Below the pieces are notes generated by a model, which made no database searches, was not told where the DNA came from, and saw only the letters and a list, made by a program, of their open reading frames with translations. Shown in pieces: positions 34,448-43,272 of a stretch of DNA of 64,000 bases. The position numbers and the translations under genes are program-made. Each line of letters starts with the position of its first letter. Within the stretch, counting starts at the first letter, position 1. The stretch is from Chryseobacterium sp. Bi04 (lineage in GTDB: Bacteria; Bacteroidota; Bacteroidia; Flavobacteriales; Weeksellaceae): NCBI RefSeq assembly GCF_918698085.1, contig NZ_CAKKLP010000004.1, forward strand, positions 298,566-362,565, written 5' to 3'.

Positions 34448-35470
34448 ATGAAAAAAAATATAATAGCAGGTTTCGCAGCGATTTTATTATTGGCATCTTG
34501 TAATAAGGATAAGGAGATCCTTAATACACTAAGCAACTATAATAATTCTATGGAAGCAAAAGGATATCACTTCGGTGATAAACTTCAACTTCCAAAAGAG
34601 GTGACGGAGAATGCAGAAAGTGTTACCATAAGCTTTGGAGATAAAGAAACAACCAATCTTGTTGTGGATCCGAAATTTTTCACATTGGGAGATAATGCTG
34701 TTACTTTCAATATTAAAACAAAAGGGGGGGAAGTACTCAATCAGGATGCTACCATCAATGTATTTGCAAAAACTCCTGAAAAAAATATTGCCTATCAGAT
34801 TATCGCAGAATATCCTCACGATCCTAAGAATTTTGTTCAGGGCTTTCAGATTGAAGGAAATACAATTTATGAAAGTGACGGGCAGAACGGATCCTCACAG
34901 ATTCTGAAATATACGTTGGGAACCACTACACCACTTGCTTCTACAAAGCAGGCTCCGGAAGATTTTTCTGAAGGTAGTACCATTGTAGGAGATAAAGTAT
35001 ATCAGTTGACATGGCAGAGCAAAAAAGGATATATCTATGATAAAAATTCTTTAAAACTGCTTTCAGAATTTGCGTATCCAAATCTGTTTGGAGAAGGATG
35101 GGGATTAACCTATGACGGGAAAAACCTTATCGCATCAGACGGAAGTAAACTTTTATACTTCCTTGATCCGGCTAACCCTTCAAAACTGATTAAGTATATT
35201 GCGGTGGCAGGAAGTTCCCAGGCATATGATCAGCTTAATGAGCTTGAATATCATAACGGATTTATCTATGCCAACGTGTGGCAAAAGCCTATCATTCTAA
35301 AGATCAACCCGGCTACCGGAGAAGTGGTGGGAACATTTGATTTTACAGATATTGCAAAACAGAATACCAAAGGAAGTGATGATGTGTTGAACGGAATTGC
35401 TTTTAAAGGAGAAAATATGCTGGTAACAGGTAAAAACTGGCCGAAAATTTATGAAGTTCAGGTGAAATAA
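34448..35470 (+). CDS. Glutaminyl-peptide cyclotransferase lipoprotein (copy 1)
   Basis: A 340-residue exported lipoprotein (lipobox LLLASCNK). The C-terminal 230 residues are the plant/bacterial-type glutaminyl cyclase fold (PF05096), a five-bladed propeller that converts N-terminal Gln to pyroglutamate: EYPHDPKNFVQGFQIEGNTIYES (core EYPHDPKNFVQGF), FGEGWGLTYDGKNLIASDGS (core EGWGLTYDG) and LNELEYHNGFIYANVW (core NELEYHNGFIYANVW). The N-terminal 110 residues form a beta domain typical of the flavobacterial type. Copy 2 lies 80 bp downstream. Confidence 0.88.
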   Translation: MKKNIIAGFAAILLLASCNKDKEILNTLSNYNNSMEAKGYHFGDKLQLPKEVTENAESVTISFGDKETTNLVVDPKFFTLGDNAVTFNIKTKGGEVLNQDATINVFAKTPEKNIAYQIIAEYPHDPKNFVQGFQIEGNTIYESDGQNGSSQILKYTLGTTTPLASTKQAPEDFSEGSTIVGDKVYQLTWQSKKGYIYDKNSLKLLSEFAYPNLFGEGWGLTYDGKNLIASDGSKLLYFLDPANPSKLIKYIAVAGSSQAYDQLNELEYHNGFIYANVWQKPIILKINPATGEVVGTFDFTDIAKQNTKGSDDVLNGIAFKGENMLVTGKNWPKIYEVQVK

Positions 35471-35487
35471 TTTCACAGATAAAGTAT

Positions 35488-35518
35488 AAAAATAGCGTTC
35501 CCATGGAGCGCTATTTTT
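35488..35518 (+). terminator. Terminator between the two cyclase copies
   Basis: AAAATAGCGTTCC and GGAGCGCTATTTT pair over 13 bp with one G-U and a 3-base loop, flanked by T and A runs, so it can act on either strand. Confidence 0.82.
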
Positions 35519-35550
35519 ATGTAAGGACTAAAATTTAGTATTTTTGAAAA

Positions 35551-36579
35551 ATGATAAGACGAAATATAATAACCGGCCTTGCAGCAGTTCTTCTGCTGGT
35601 ATCTTGTAATAATAATGAAAAAATGCTTGATTCCCTGGCTGATTATAATAATGCAAAGGAGGCAGAAGGGTATCATTTTGGAGATAAGCTGGACCTTCCG
35701 GAAAAAGTGACAAATAATGCAGAAAGTATCAGCATAAGCTTTGGAGATAAAGAAACAGCCAATCTTACAGTAGATCCTCAGTTTTTTGAATTAGGAGACA
35801 ATAAAGTGGTTTTTGTAATTAAAACTAAAAATGGAGAAACCCTGAGTCAGGATGCTACCATTAATGTTTTTGCTAAAAATCCCGAACAAAATATTTCGTA
35901 TACCATAATAGCAGACTATCCGCATGACCCTACTTTCTTTGTAGAAGGATTTTTGGCAGAAGGCAATACCATATATGAAAGTGATGGACTGAAAGGAGCT
36001 TCCCAGCTGATAAAATATACACTGGGTTCTGCAACTCCGGCAATGGTGAAAAAACAACCCGCCGATATTTTTTCTGAAGGCTGTGCGGTGGTTGGAGACA
36101 AGATTTACCAGTTGACCTATCAAAGTAAAATTGGCTTTGTTTACCATAAAAATACATTGGAAAAAATTTCAGAATTTCCTCTACCCAATATTATCGGAGA
36201 AGGCTGGGGGCTAACTTATGATGGAAAAAACCTCATCGCTACCGATGGTTCAAAGAATCTTTACTTTTTGGATGTCAGTAATCCTTCCAAAGTGGTAAAA
36301 ACGGTTTCCGTAGCAGGAAATACGGAGACATACGAAAAATTAAATGAACTTGAATATCACAATGGCTTTATCTATGCCAATGTCTGGTTTAAACCTTTTG
36401 TTCTGAAAATAAATCCTGAAACGGGAGAAGCTGTCGGAAAATTTGATTTTACCCAAATAACCAAAGAAAATAATCAGGGGAATGATGACAATGTGTTAAA
36501 CGGAATTGCTTTTAAGGGTGAAAATATGTTGGTGACAGGAAAAAACTGGGCTAAAATCTATGAGGTTGCTATAAAATAA
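35551..36579 (+). CDS. Glutaminyl-peptide cyclotransferase lipoprotein (copy 2)
   Basis: A 342-residue paralogue of the gene just upstream, colinear along its whole length (lipobox LLLVSCNN; cyclase motifs DYPHDPTFFVEGF, EGWGLTYDGKNLIATDG, NELEYHNGFIYANVW). The two share most residues in the cyclase domain but differ at the N-terminus and in surface loops, so the duplication is old enough to have diverged. It probably has a distinct substrate preference or expression. Separate terminators imply separate transcripts. Confidence 0.87.
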   Translation: MIRRNIITGLAAVLLLVSCNNNEKMLDSLADYNNAKEAEGYHFGDKLDLPEKVTNNAESISISFGDKETANLTVDPQFFELGDNKVVFVIKTKNGETLSQDATINVFAKNPEQNISYTIIADYPHDPTFFVEGFLAEGNTIYESDGLKGASQLIKYTLGSATPAMVKKQPADIFSEGCAVVGDKIYQLTYQSKIGFVYHKNTLEKISEFPLPNIIGEGWGLTYDGKNLIATDGSKNLYFLDVSNPSKVVKTVSVAGNTETYEKLNELEYHNGFIYANVWFKPFVLKINPETGEAVGKFDFTQITKENNQGNDDNVLNGIAFKGENMLVTGKNWAKIYEVAIK

Positions 36580-36670
36580 ATGACCATTGAAAACTTAATT
36601 TCAGTTTACAGAAAAAGTATGTAAATTGCCGGCATTCCAACAAGGAGGATTATCTTTAATACCATACAAT

Positions 36671-37636
36671 TTGAAGCTAATATATTTATTATTGATTTTC
36701 GTTTTCTGCTCATCCGCAGCGCAGAAAGTTTTTCCTTTGGATACCCTGAAGCTGAAGGAAGCTAAAGATATGCTTGCGGATGATTATGGAAATCTGTATA
36801 TCTATAAAAGTAAAGACTTCAGTTTTACCAAGTATGATTCGTTAGGGAAGCAGCTTGGGAAATTGATGTTTACTGTTCCTTATAAAGTACAAAATGTTCA
36901 GAATCCACTGAACGTTCCTTTATTTTCAGAAAATGCCCAGGAAATGAAATTTGTTGATCAGAATATGAATGAGATCCAGCGGATTGATTTTAAGCAGAAA
37001 TTTGGATTTATAAGAATGGTGTACGCTGAAGATCAGCAGCAGTTATGGCTTTTAGATGACAGTACAAAACGGCTGATACAGTATAATTTCAGAAATGATA
37101 CAACCATCAACTCTTATCCTTTTGATATCAGTTTTGAGGATCTTACGGATATGCTGGTCTATGAAAATAAAATCTACATTTTAACAAGGAATCACATTAG
37201 AATTTACACGCCAAAGTTTGAGAAAATTTTTGAAGTTCCCCTCGTAAACGGGAAAAGATTCAGGAGAGAAAATGATACTATTTTGGTGATCACCAATAAT
37301 TCTATTTTAAAATATATTCCTGAAAAAGGGATGACTACTGTTTTTGAAGATCCGGAAGCACAAATTGTGGATAAAAATATCCTTTCTTATTTTGAAATCA
37401 AGGGGAACAAACTTTATCTTTACAGCTTTGAAAAAGTAAGCAAACCCGAACAGGAAAAACAACCGGAATCTCAACCGGAAATTATTCAGGAACCTACAGG
37501 ACAATCGGCAGAAAGCACTGAAAAAACAGCAGATGAGACCCTGCCGGAAGTGAAATCTTCAGACCATACCTTAGAGAAATTGGTAGAAGATATTTCAGCA
37601 GTTCAGACTGAAGGGGTAGAAAAACTTATCAATTAA
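36671..37636 (+). CDS. Secreted hypothetical protein
   Basis: A 321-residue exported protein of unknown function. TTG at 36671 is the most likely start, giving a clean signal peptide (LIYLLLIFVFCSSAAQK); an in-frame TTG at 36626 is possible, and no ATG is available. The body looks like a six-bladed-type propeller of repeated strands (KDMLADDYGNLYIYKSKD, EDLTDMLVYENKIYILTRN, KGNKLYLYSFEKV). The C-terminal 80 residues are disordered and Pro/Glu/Ser-rich. The deoxynucleoside kinase starts 22 bp downstream. Confidence 0.75.
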   Translation: MKLIYLLLIFVFCSSAAQKVFPLDTLKLKEAKDMLADDYGNLYIYKSKDFSFTKYDSLGKQLGKLMFTVPYKVQNVQNPLNVPLFSENAQEMKFVDQNMNEIQRIDFKQKFGFIRMVYAEDQQQLWLLDDSTKRLIQYNFRNDTTINSYPFDISFEDLTDMLVYENKIYILTRNHIRIYTPKFEKIFEVPLVNGKRFRRENDTILVITNNSILKYIPEKGMTTVFEDPEAQIVDKNILSYFEIKGNKLYLYSFEKVSKPEQEKQPESQPEIIQEPTGQSAESTEKTADETLPEVKSSDHTLEKLVEDISAVQTEGVEKLIN

Positions 37637-37658
37637 TAAGCAAATACAAAGGAAAAAT

Positions 37659-38273
37659 ATGCATATTGCAGTTACAGGAAACATTGGCGCGGGAAAAACA
37701 ACCCTAACCACAATGCTTTCCAAGCATTACGGATGGGATGCACAATTTGAAGACGTAGATCATAATCCTTATCTGGAAGATTTTTATTCGGATATGAGCA
37801 AATGGAGCTTTGCACTGCAGGTGTACTTCCTGGGAAGCAGATTCCGTCAGGTAAAGGAGATCAGAGAAAGTGGGAAGAATATTATTCAGGATCGTACCAT
37901 TTATGAAGATGCTCACATTTTTGCAGAAAACCTGAATGATATGAAACTCCTTTCCGACAGAGATTTCAGTAACTATTCATCTGTTTTTGATTTAATGAAG
38001 AGTTTTGTGTCTGCACCGGACCTGTTAATTTATTTAAAATCTGATGTGCCCAATCTTGTAAAGAAAATTTACAAAAGAGGACGCGAATACGAAGCATCTA
38101 TCAGTATAGAATATCTTTCAAAGCTTAATCAGAAGTATGAAAAATGGATCTCCAATTATACAGAAGGCAAGCTGCTGATTATTGAAGTTGATGACCTGGA
38201 TTTTGTAGAAAAGCCGGAGGATTTTGGACTTATTCTGGAAAAAATTGAAGCCGAATTACACGGGCTGTTTTAA
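37659..38273 (+). CDS. Deoxynucleoside kinase
   Basis: A 204-residue deoxynucleoside kinase of the dNK/dGK type, which phosphorylates deoxyribonucleosides for nucleotide salvage. P-loop GNIGAGKTT (residues 7-15), lid and base-binding residues in FLGSRFRQVKEI and the DRTIYEDAHIFAENL motif, and the conserved LIYLKSD strand. Length is typical. It lies 22 bp after the hypothetical secreted protein and is followed by an ArsC-like gene after 87 bp. Confidence 0.93.
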   Translation: MHIAVTGNIGAGKTTLTTMLSKHYGWDAQFEDVDHNPYLEDFYSDMSKWSFALQVYFLGSRFRQVKEIRESGKNIIQDRTIYEDAHIFAENLNDMKLLSDRDFSNYSSVFDLMKSFVSAPDLLIYLKSDVPNLVKKIYKRGREYEASISIEYLSKLNQKYEKWISNYTEGKLLIIEVDDLDFVEKPEDFGLILEKIEAELHGLF

Positions 38274-38360
38274 CAAATATTTACCAGACTATTAAGAGAA
38301 GATCAGTCAGATTCTTACTAAATTTGTAAGAAAGCAAGTTTTAATTTAAAACAATAGAAG

Positions 38361-38711
38361 ATGGTAGTTAAGGTTTTACATAACGGGAACTGTTCGAAAT
38401 CAAATGCTGTATTAGAGTATCTTGATGAAAATGGGGTAGCTTTTGAAATTATCAATATTGTTGAAGATCCGTTGAGCGTGATGGAGATAAAAACAGTATT
38501 GAAAAAACTGAATCAAAGTGTTTTTCATATTATCCGTAAAACAGAAAAGCTGTATATCGAAAATTATGCAGATAAAAACCTTTCTGAAGAAGAATGGATC
38601 AAAATCTTATCTGAAAATCCATCCCTGATACAGAGACCTATTCTGGTGAAAGGCTCTGTAGCTATGTTGGGTAGACCTATAGACAATGTGAAGTTCTTTA
38701 TTGAGAAATAA
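38361..38711 (+). CDS. ArsC/Spx-like thioredoxin-fold protein
   Basis: A 116-residue ArsC family protein with the single-Cys catalytic start VLHNGNCSKSNAVLEYL (core HNGNCSKS) and the conserved RPILVKGSVAMLGRP segment. The pattern matches arsenate-reductase-related proteins, but without other ars genes nearby an arsenic role is unsupported; a thiol-regulatory or glutaredoxin-like role is as likely. Followed by a strong terminator. Confidence 0.85.
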   Translation: MVVKVLHNGNCSKSNAVLEYLDENGVAFEIINIVEDPLSVMEIKTVLKKLNQSVFHIIRKTEKLYIENYADKNLSEEEWIKILSENPSLIQRPILVKGSVAMLGRPIDNVKFFIEK

Positions 38712-38731
38712 TAAATAAAGACCAGATACAA

Positions 38732-38766
38732 AGAGGCTGCTTCCACCTGAAGCAGCCTCTTTTTTG
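38732..38766 (+). terminator. Strong terminator after the ArsC-like gene
   Basis: AGAGGCTGCTTC and GAAGCAGCCTCT form a perfect 12-bp stem around CACCT, followed by six T. Confidence 0.93.
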
Positions 38767-38994
38767 TTTATAAAGGATTTGTGTGTCTTACTGACGTTCG
38801 CTGGTTTCTCTTCAAATAAGAAGTAATAGGCAATTTTAAACACTCCATTTGTTCTGTAAGAATCTAAATATTATTTTTAAAGCTTGCGATTGAGATCCCT
38901 CCGGGATGACAAAGAGAATGAATATAGTTTTGGCAGTAGAGTAAAATATTCCGGGATAATTTACTTACTGAAAAGTTCCATGATGGTTGTATAA

Positions 38995-39034
38995 ATAAAC
39001 CCGGCTGACCTATAAATAAGCCAGCCGGGTTTAT
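38995..39034. terminator. Terminator of the DUF493 gene region
   Basis: ATAAACCCGGCTG and CAGCCGGGTTTAT make a perfect 13-bp stem with a 14-base loop. It can end minus-strand transcription from the DUF4197 and DUF493 genes, and also read-through from the plus strand. Confidence 0.8.
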
Positions 39035-39062
39035 AACCACAAATGTATGTGGCTGAAATTTT

Positions 39063-39368
39063 TTATAATAGGATAACGCCTTCTATCTTGGCTACTTCCT
39101 GATAAATTGTTACCACCTGATCAGCATCCAAAACAAATGCACTGATATTGCAGGCTGTGTATTTTCCATTTTTACTTTCACGGTTTCCCAGAGTAAATTT
39201 AATACCGTCAAAAACCTTATATATTTCAGTAAGCTTTGCCTGGTCTGTAGGGATAATAAATTTAAATAAATAATCCTCCGGAAAATCATGATGATCCTCC
39301 AGTTTTTCCTTTAAAGATTTGTAAAAATCCTCAGGACTTGCGTGTTGATTTCCTTGTAATATATCCAT
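39063..39368 (-). CDS. DUF493 (YbeD-like) protein
   Basis: A 101-residue DUF493 protein. Family segments FPEDYLFKFIIPTD and GNRESKNGKYTACNISA are visible, with the C-terminal VYQEVAKIEGVILL-type helix and strand. The fold is ferredoxin-like (YbeD); proteins of this family may sense or bind small ligands, but no function is established. ATG at 39368 is preferred to the upstream TTG. Follows the DUF4197 gene on the same strand by 40 bp. Confidence 0.85.
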   Translation of the reverse strand: MDILQGNQHASPEDFYKSLKEKLEDHHDFPEDYLFKFIIPTDQAKLTEIYKVFDGIKFTLGNRESKNGKYTACNISAFVLDADQVVTIYQEVAKIEGVILL

Positions 39369-39408
39369 CTGCAATTATTAATATAATATAAATATAACGA
39401 AATTTCCC

Positions 39409-40080
39409 TTATTTTCCAAATGGTCCCAACAGGGCTTTGGAGTTCTGGTTCTCGTAGTCTTCAATAATGTTGAATATTCCATTCACAAGCTGTTCAGAAG
39501 CAAGCTGGCTCAGCCCGCCTGCATTTACAGTGTTGCTGTTGCCTCCTAAAAGATTCCCCAAAAAGTTGCTCCCTGATAAAGCCGTGTTGATGGTTTTAAC
39601 GATTCCGTATTCATTCAGTTTTTCATCTACTTTTGGAGCAATAGCCGCAACAAGCTGCTGAGATGTTTTTTCTTTTAGGATTTGTGTAGCTGTTGTTCCC
39701 TGGATGATCCTGGTTACATCCTGTGCATTCAGACTGTTAACGGCACCCTGTAAGATCGGTTTTGAGGTATTTACAGTATAGGCGGCAGCCTGGGCAATAA
39801 AATCTCTTTCTTTAGCCACCAATGACGGTGCTACCTTTTCAAGCATAGAATTCATGTCTCTGAGCTCTTTTGGAAGGGCTTTATCCACCATATTATTCTG
39901 TAGGAAAGCCTCCTTATTTGCATAAATACCCATTCCTTTGTCTATTCCGTTGAGAAGCATCTTTTTGATAATGGAAAGTCCCATATCAGAGGTAGCCAGC
40001 GTTGTACAGGATTGTACAGTAGTAGTAATAACTGCTCCGGTTCCAATAATGAAAGCGGCTGCAACAATATATTTTTTCAT
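39409..40080 (-). CDS. DUF4197 exported protein
   Basis: A 223-residue protein of the DUF4197 family with an N-terminal hydrophobic signal (IVAAAFIIGTGAVITTTVQSC), where the Cys suggests a lipoprotein. The body is helical with repeats of short amphipathic helices (LPKELRDMNSMLEKVAP, GAVNSLNAQDVTRIIQG, the conserved IVKTINTAL). ATG at 40080 gives this signal; a GTG at 40116 adds 12 unlikely residues. No function is known. Confidence 0.8.
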   Translation of the reverse strand: MKKYIVAAAFIIGTGAVITTTVQSCTTLATSDMGLSIIKKMLLNGIDKGMGIYANKEAFLQNNMVDKALPKELRDMNSMLEKVAPSLVAKERDFIAQAAAYTVNTSKPILQGAVNSLNAQDVTRIIQGTTATQILKEKTSQQLVAAIAPKVDEKLNEYGIVKTINTALSGSNFLGNLLGGNSNTVNAGGLSQLASEQLVNGIFNIIEDYENQNSKALLGPFGK

Positions 40081-40430
40081 TGATCCTTTTTCTAGGTTTT
40101 TCAAAAACTGCACCAAAGGTAGATACTATTATCTATTTAACAAAATATTAAATTCAGCACCGTCATTTGGTGAATTATATTGTAAAAACATTGTTTTTAC
40201 AATTAATAATATGATGATAAATTGATAAATATTCTGATCTTAAATTCATAAAATTAAACTGTTCGTCTGTTTCTGTGTAAAATTATGTAATTTTTTTTCA
40301 ATTTTTAAGATAAATTAACATTGTTCATTTTTTTTTATATTTTTGGCTAATGTCTTTTTTTGAGAAATTGAATTGCTGTCAAATAGGGACATTTCACAAA
40401 ATTTGATTGTACGAATAAAATTGAAACTAT
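40081..40430. promoter_or_regulatory. Regulatory region upstream of the susC gene
   Basis: About 350 gene-free bases. ATTGTAAAAA and TTTTTACAAT form a perfect 10-bp inverted repeat at 40179-40203 (5-base spacer), a possible operator. A -7-like TATTTTTG lies at 40338-40345 inside a block (40333-40366) shared with the GH3 gene promoter. The DUF4197 promoter must also lie here on the other strand. Confidence 0.55.
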
Positions 40431-43268
40431 ATGAAACAAGGTAATTTAAAGTATTCATGCCTTATTGCTGTTTTATACTTTGGTATGAACGTGGATGCGC
40501 AGGTTACACAAGATTCTGCTAAAGTCCAGAAAATAGATGAGGTCGTAATGATTGGATATGGTAGCCGTAAAAAGGTAGATAATACAACATCCATCAGTTC
40601 TATCAGTGCCGAAGAAGTAACAAAAACTAAAGTTTTAAATGCCTCGCAGGCTATTCAGGGAAAAGCTGCCGGGGTACAGATTACAGCTTCGGATATGCCG
40701 GGATCTACACCTTCTGTATTAATCAGAGGTCTGGGAACGGTAACAGGAGGACGGTCGCCACTTTATGTAGTTGATGGTATGTTTTTAGAGAATATTAATA
40801 ATATCAACTCTAATGATATCCTTACCTATGATATCCTGAAAGATGCAGCAGCCCTGGCCATCTATGGTAACAGAGCCGCTAACGGGGTAATCATTATTAC
40901 CACAAAAAGCGGAAAAGGAAAACTGAGTGTTTCCTATGACGGGTTAATGGGGATAAGAACTCCATTGAAAACAGTAAAAATGGCCAATGCTTCAGAATTT
41001 GCCACTTATAATAATGCAGCCTTAGGGGTTAACAGATTTTCTACAGACCAGCCGGTAAATACAGACTGGTTTAAAGAAATTACAAGAACAGGAGTGTATA
41101 ATCAGCATAACCTTTCTATTTCAGGATCCTCAGAAGCCGTAAAATATTTCTTTAGTTTAAGTAACTATGACGAACAGTCGATTCTGAGAGGTACAGATTA
41201 TAACCGTGCCACCATCAGATCCAACAACGAGTTTAAAATTGCTAAAGGGATTACGTTACAGCAAAATTTCAGTGTAGCTTTTACAAAAACTACCCCGAAA
41301 CCTTTTAATGCTTTTACAACAGCATATAAACAGTCTCCGATGGTTCCCGTTTACTATCCGTCAGGACAGTTTGGAATGCCTTATGTAAACACTTCCACAG
41401 GTCTTGTAGATTATACAGGAAATAAATTTAATGATGTAACCAACCCGGTAAGCCAGCTGTTGCTGAATAACGAGCAAAATAAAAATACATTATTGCAGGG
41501 AGGGTTAAAATTGGATATTGATATCCTTAAAGGACTGAAGTTTACTTCTCAGTTTAATGGAGAGTATTCTAATTATAAAGCCTATAATTTCAGAGATGAA
41601 GTGGCAATATGGCTTGCAGAAGATCCTACAAGGACGGCAGCAGGTTTCTCCAATAGCAATCCATACAATACCCTGGAAAATACAAGAGAAGATTATTACA
41701 ACTGGTCTTTAACAAATTATTTAACTTATAATAAAAAATTCGGGGTTCATGATCTTGAAGCCACAATTGGTACGGAAACAACCGTAAGAAACGGTATCGA
41801 TCAGCTGATTGTAAAGAGAAAGAACTTACTTTTAAATGATCAGAACTACTGGAACATTAAGGACACGAACTATGTAAATAATGTTCAGACCCTTAATTCT
41901 GTAAAATACGATAGAAATACTACGGTTTCTTATTTTGCCAGAGCACAGTATAAATTGATGAATCGTTATTTGCTGAGTGCTACGGTAAGACGCGACGGAT
42001 CTTCACAGTTTGCCGCAGGACAGAAATGGGGAACTTTCCCATCATTTGGAGCCGGTTGGATCATTTCTGAAGAAGATTTCATGAAAGACAGCTTCTTTGA
42101 TCTTTTAAAACTGAGAGGAGGCTGGGGTAAATTAGGAAACCAAAGAGTTCCTCTGAACTATCTTCCCCTAAACTCAGGTACTCCTTATAACTATGGATAT
42201 GGAAATGCAAATCCTGTAAGTAACGGAATCACCGTAAACAAAGGTTTTGACCCTGTTTTAGGATGGGAGGTTACCGAAGAATCTTCTGCAGGACTGGATT
42301 TTGGATTGTTCAACAAAAGACTGACAGGTAGCATTGATGCTTATAACAGAGAAACAAATAACCTTATTTTAGGAATTACCAATTATACAACTTCCGGTCA
42401 GTCAGAAACTTATTATTCTCACGTAGGTGCAGTAAGAAACAGAGGGATGGAATTCTCCCTGAACTGGGCTGATAAAGTAGGAGACGACTGGTCATACTCT
42501 CTTGGAGCCAATTATTCCTTCAATCAAAACCAGCTTACCAGAGTGGATACTCAAAAGAATATTGCTCAGTTGAGTGGTGGAGATCTGGGTAACGGGCAGT
42601 GGGTAAAACTATTTAACGGTTCTACAGTAGGACATGCGTTGGGAAGTTTCTATTTATGGGAGTATGATGGAGTAGATGCCAGTGGAAATATGAAATATAA
42701 AGACCTTAACGGAAACGGGGTTACAGGAAGTGCTGACGCCGAAGACAGAAAGTATTTCGATTCTTATATTCCAAAATCTACCCTGGGGATCAATGTATCA
42801 TTAAGCTATAAAAACTGGGATTTTGCAGCCAATGGATATGGAGCGTTCGGATTTAAAGTATACAACGGTAAGAAAGCGCAGAGAGGAAACAGTATTAATG
42901 TTGAATCTTCAGTAGCACAGGATTACTGGAGCCCTTCTAACTCTAATTCATACAACCCTAAGCCTTATACAGATAATCCTATTGCTTCTACCTATTTCTT
43001 AGAAGACGGAGATTATTTCAGAATTAATAATATATCAATCGGATATACCGTAAAAGATATTGTAGACTACGTAAGGTCTATAAAGTTTTATGTAAGTGCT
43101 ATCAACCCGGTAGTATGGCAGAAATATTCGGGGTATTCAACAGAATTGTCAGGATATAACCCTACTGATGCAAAAACAGAGGGAGATCCTTATAAAATGG
43201 CAGGGGTAGAATTGAATGCATACCCTACGTTAAGATCTTTTGTATTCGGTGTAAACATAAACTTTTAA
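40431..43268 (+). CDS. SusC/RagA-type TonB-dependent outer membrane receptor
   Basis: A 945-residue glycan importer of the outer membrane. Signal peptide, then the TonB-box-like VQKIDEVVMIGYG, the plug domain (GVQITASDMPGSTPSVLIRGLGT, core PGSTPSVLIRGLG; SPLYVVDG; NRAANGVIIITTKSG), and a barrel ending LRSFVFGVNINF. The N-terminal carboxypeptidase-like regulatory domain present in most SusC proteins is missing, so the plug follows the signal peptide almost directly. SusD follows in 4 bp; together they import oligosaccharides released by the cell-surface enzymes. Confidence 0.93.
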   Translation: MKQGNLKYSCLIAVLYFGMNVDAQVTQDSAKVQKIDEVVMIGYGSRKKVDNTTSISSISAEEVTKTKVLNASQAIQGKAAGVQITASDMPGSTPSVLIRGLGTVTGGRSPLYVVDGMFLENINNINSNDILTYDILKDAAALAIYGNRAANGVIIITTKSGKGKLSVSYDGLMGIRTPLKTVKMANASEFATYNNAALGVNRFSTDQPVNTDWFKEITRTGVYNQHNLSISGSSEAVKYFFSLSNYDEQSILRGTDYNRATIRSNNEFKIAKGITLQQNFSVAFTKTTPKPFNAFTTAYKQSPMVPVYYPSGQFGMPYVNTSTGLVDYTGNKFNDVTNPVSQLLLNNEQNKNTLLQGGLKLDIDILKGLKFTSQFNGEYSNYKAYNFRDEVAIWLAEDPTRTAAGFSNSNPYNTLENTREDYYNWSLTNYLTYNKKFGVHDLEATIGTETTVRNGIDQLIVKRKNLLLNDQNYWNIKDTNYVNNVQTLNSVKYDRNTTVSYFARAQYKLMNRYLLSATVRRDGSSQFAAGQKWGTFPSFGAGWIISEEDFMKDSFFDLLKLRGGWGKLGNQRVPLNYLPLNSGTPYNYGYGNANPVSNGITVNKGFDPVLGWEVTEESSAGLDFGLFNKRLTGSIDAYNRETNNLILGITNYTTSGQSETYYSHVGAVRNRGMEFSLNWADKVGDDWSYSLGANYSFNQNQLTRVDTQKNIAQLSGGDLGNGQWVKLFNGSTVGHALGSFYLWEYDGVDASGNMKYKDLNGNGVTGSADAEDRKYFDSYIPKSTLGINVSLSYKNWDFAANGYGAFGFKVYNGKKAQRGNSINVESSVAQDYWSPSNSNSYNPKPYTDNPIASTYFLEDGDYFRINNISIGYTVKDIVDYVRSIKFYVSAINPVVWQKYSGYSTELSGYNPTDAKTEGDPYKMAGVELNAYPTLRSFVFGVNINF

Positions 43269-43272
43269 AAAA

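Larger units (their letters stand above)
38712..39062. other. Intergenic region between convergent genes with repeat element
   Basis: Holds the terminator at 38732, then a segment around 38886-38914 (GATCCCTCCGGGATGAC) that looks like the dispersed palindromic element common in Chryseobacterium genomes, and a second terminator at 38995. No credible ORF. Confidence 0.55.

Noticed and set aside
38886..38914. GATCCCTCCGGGATGAC segment as a CRISPR-like repeat
   Set aside because: Only one copy and no spacers; more like a dispersed palindromic element.
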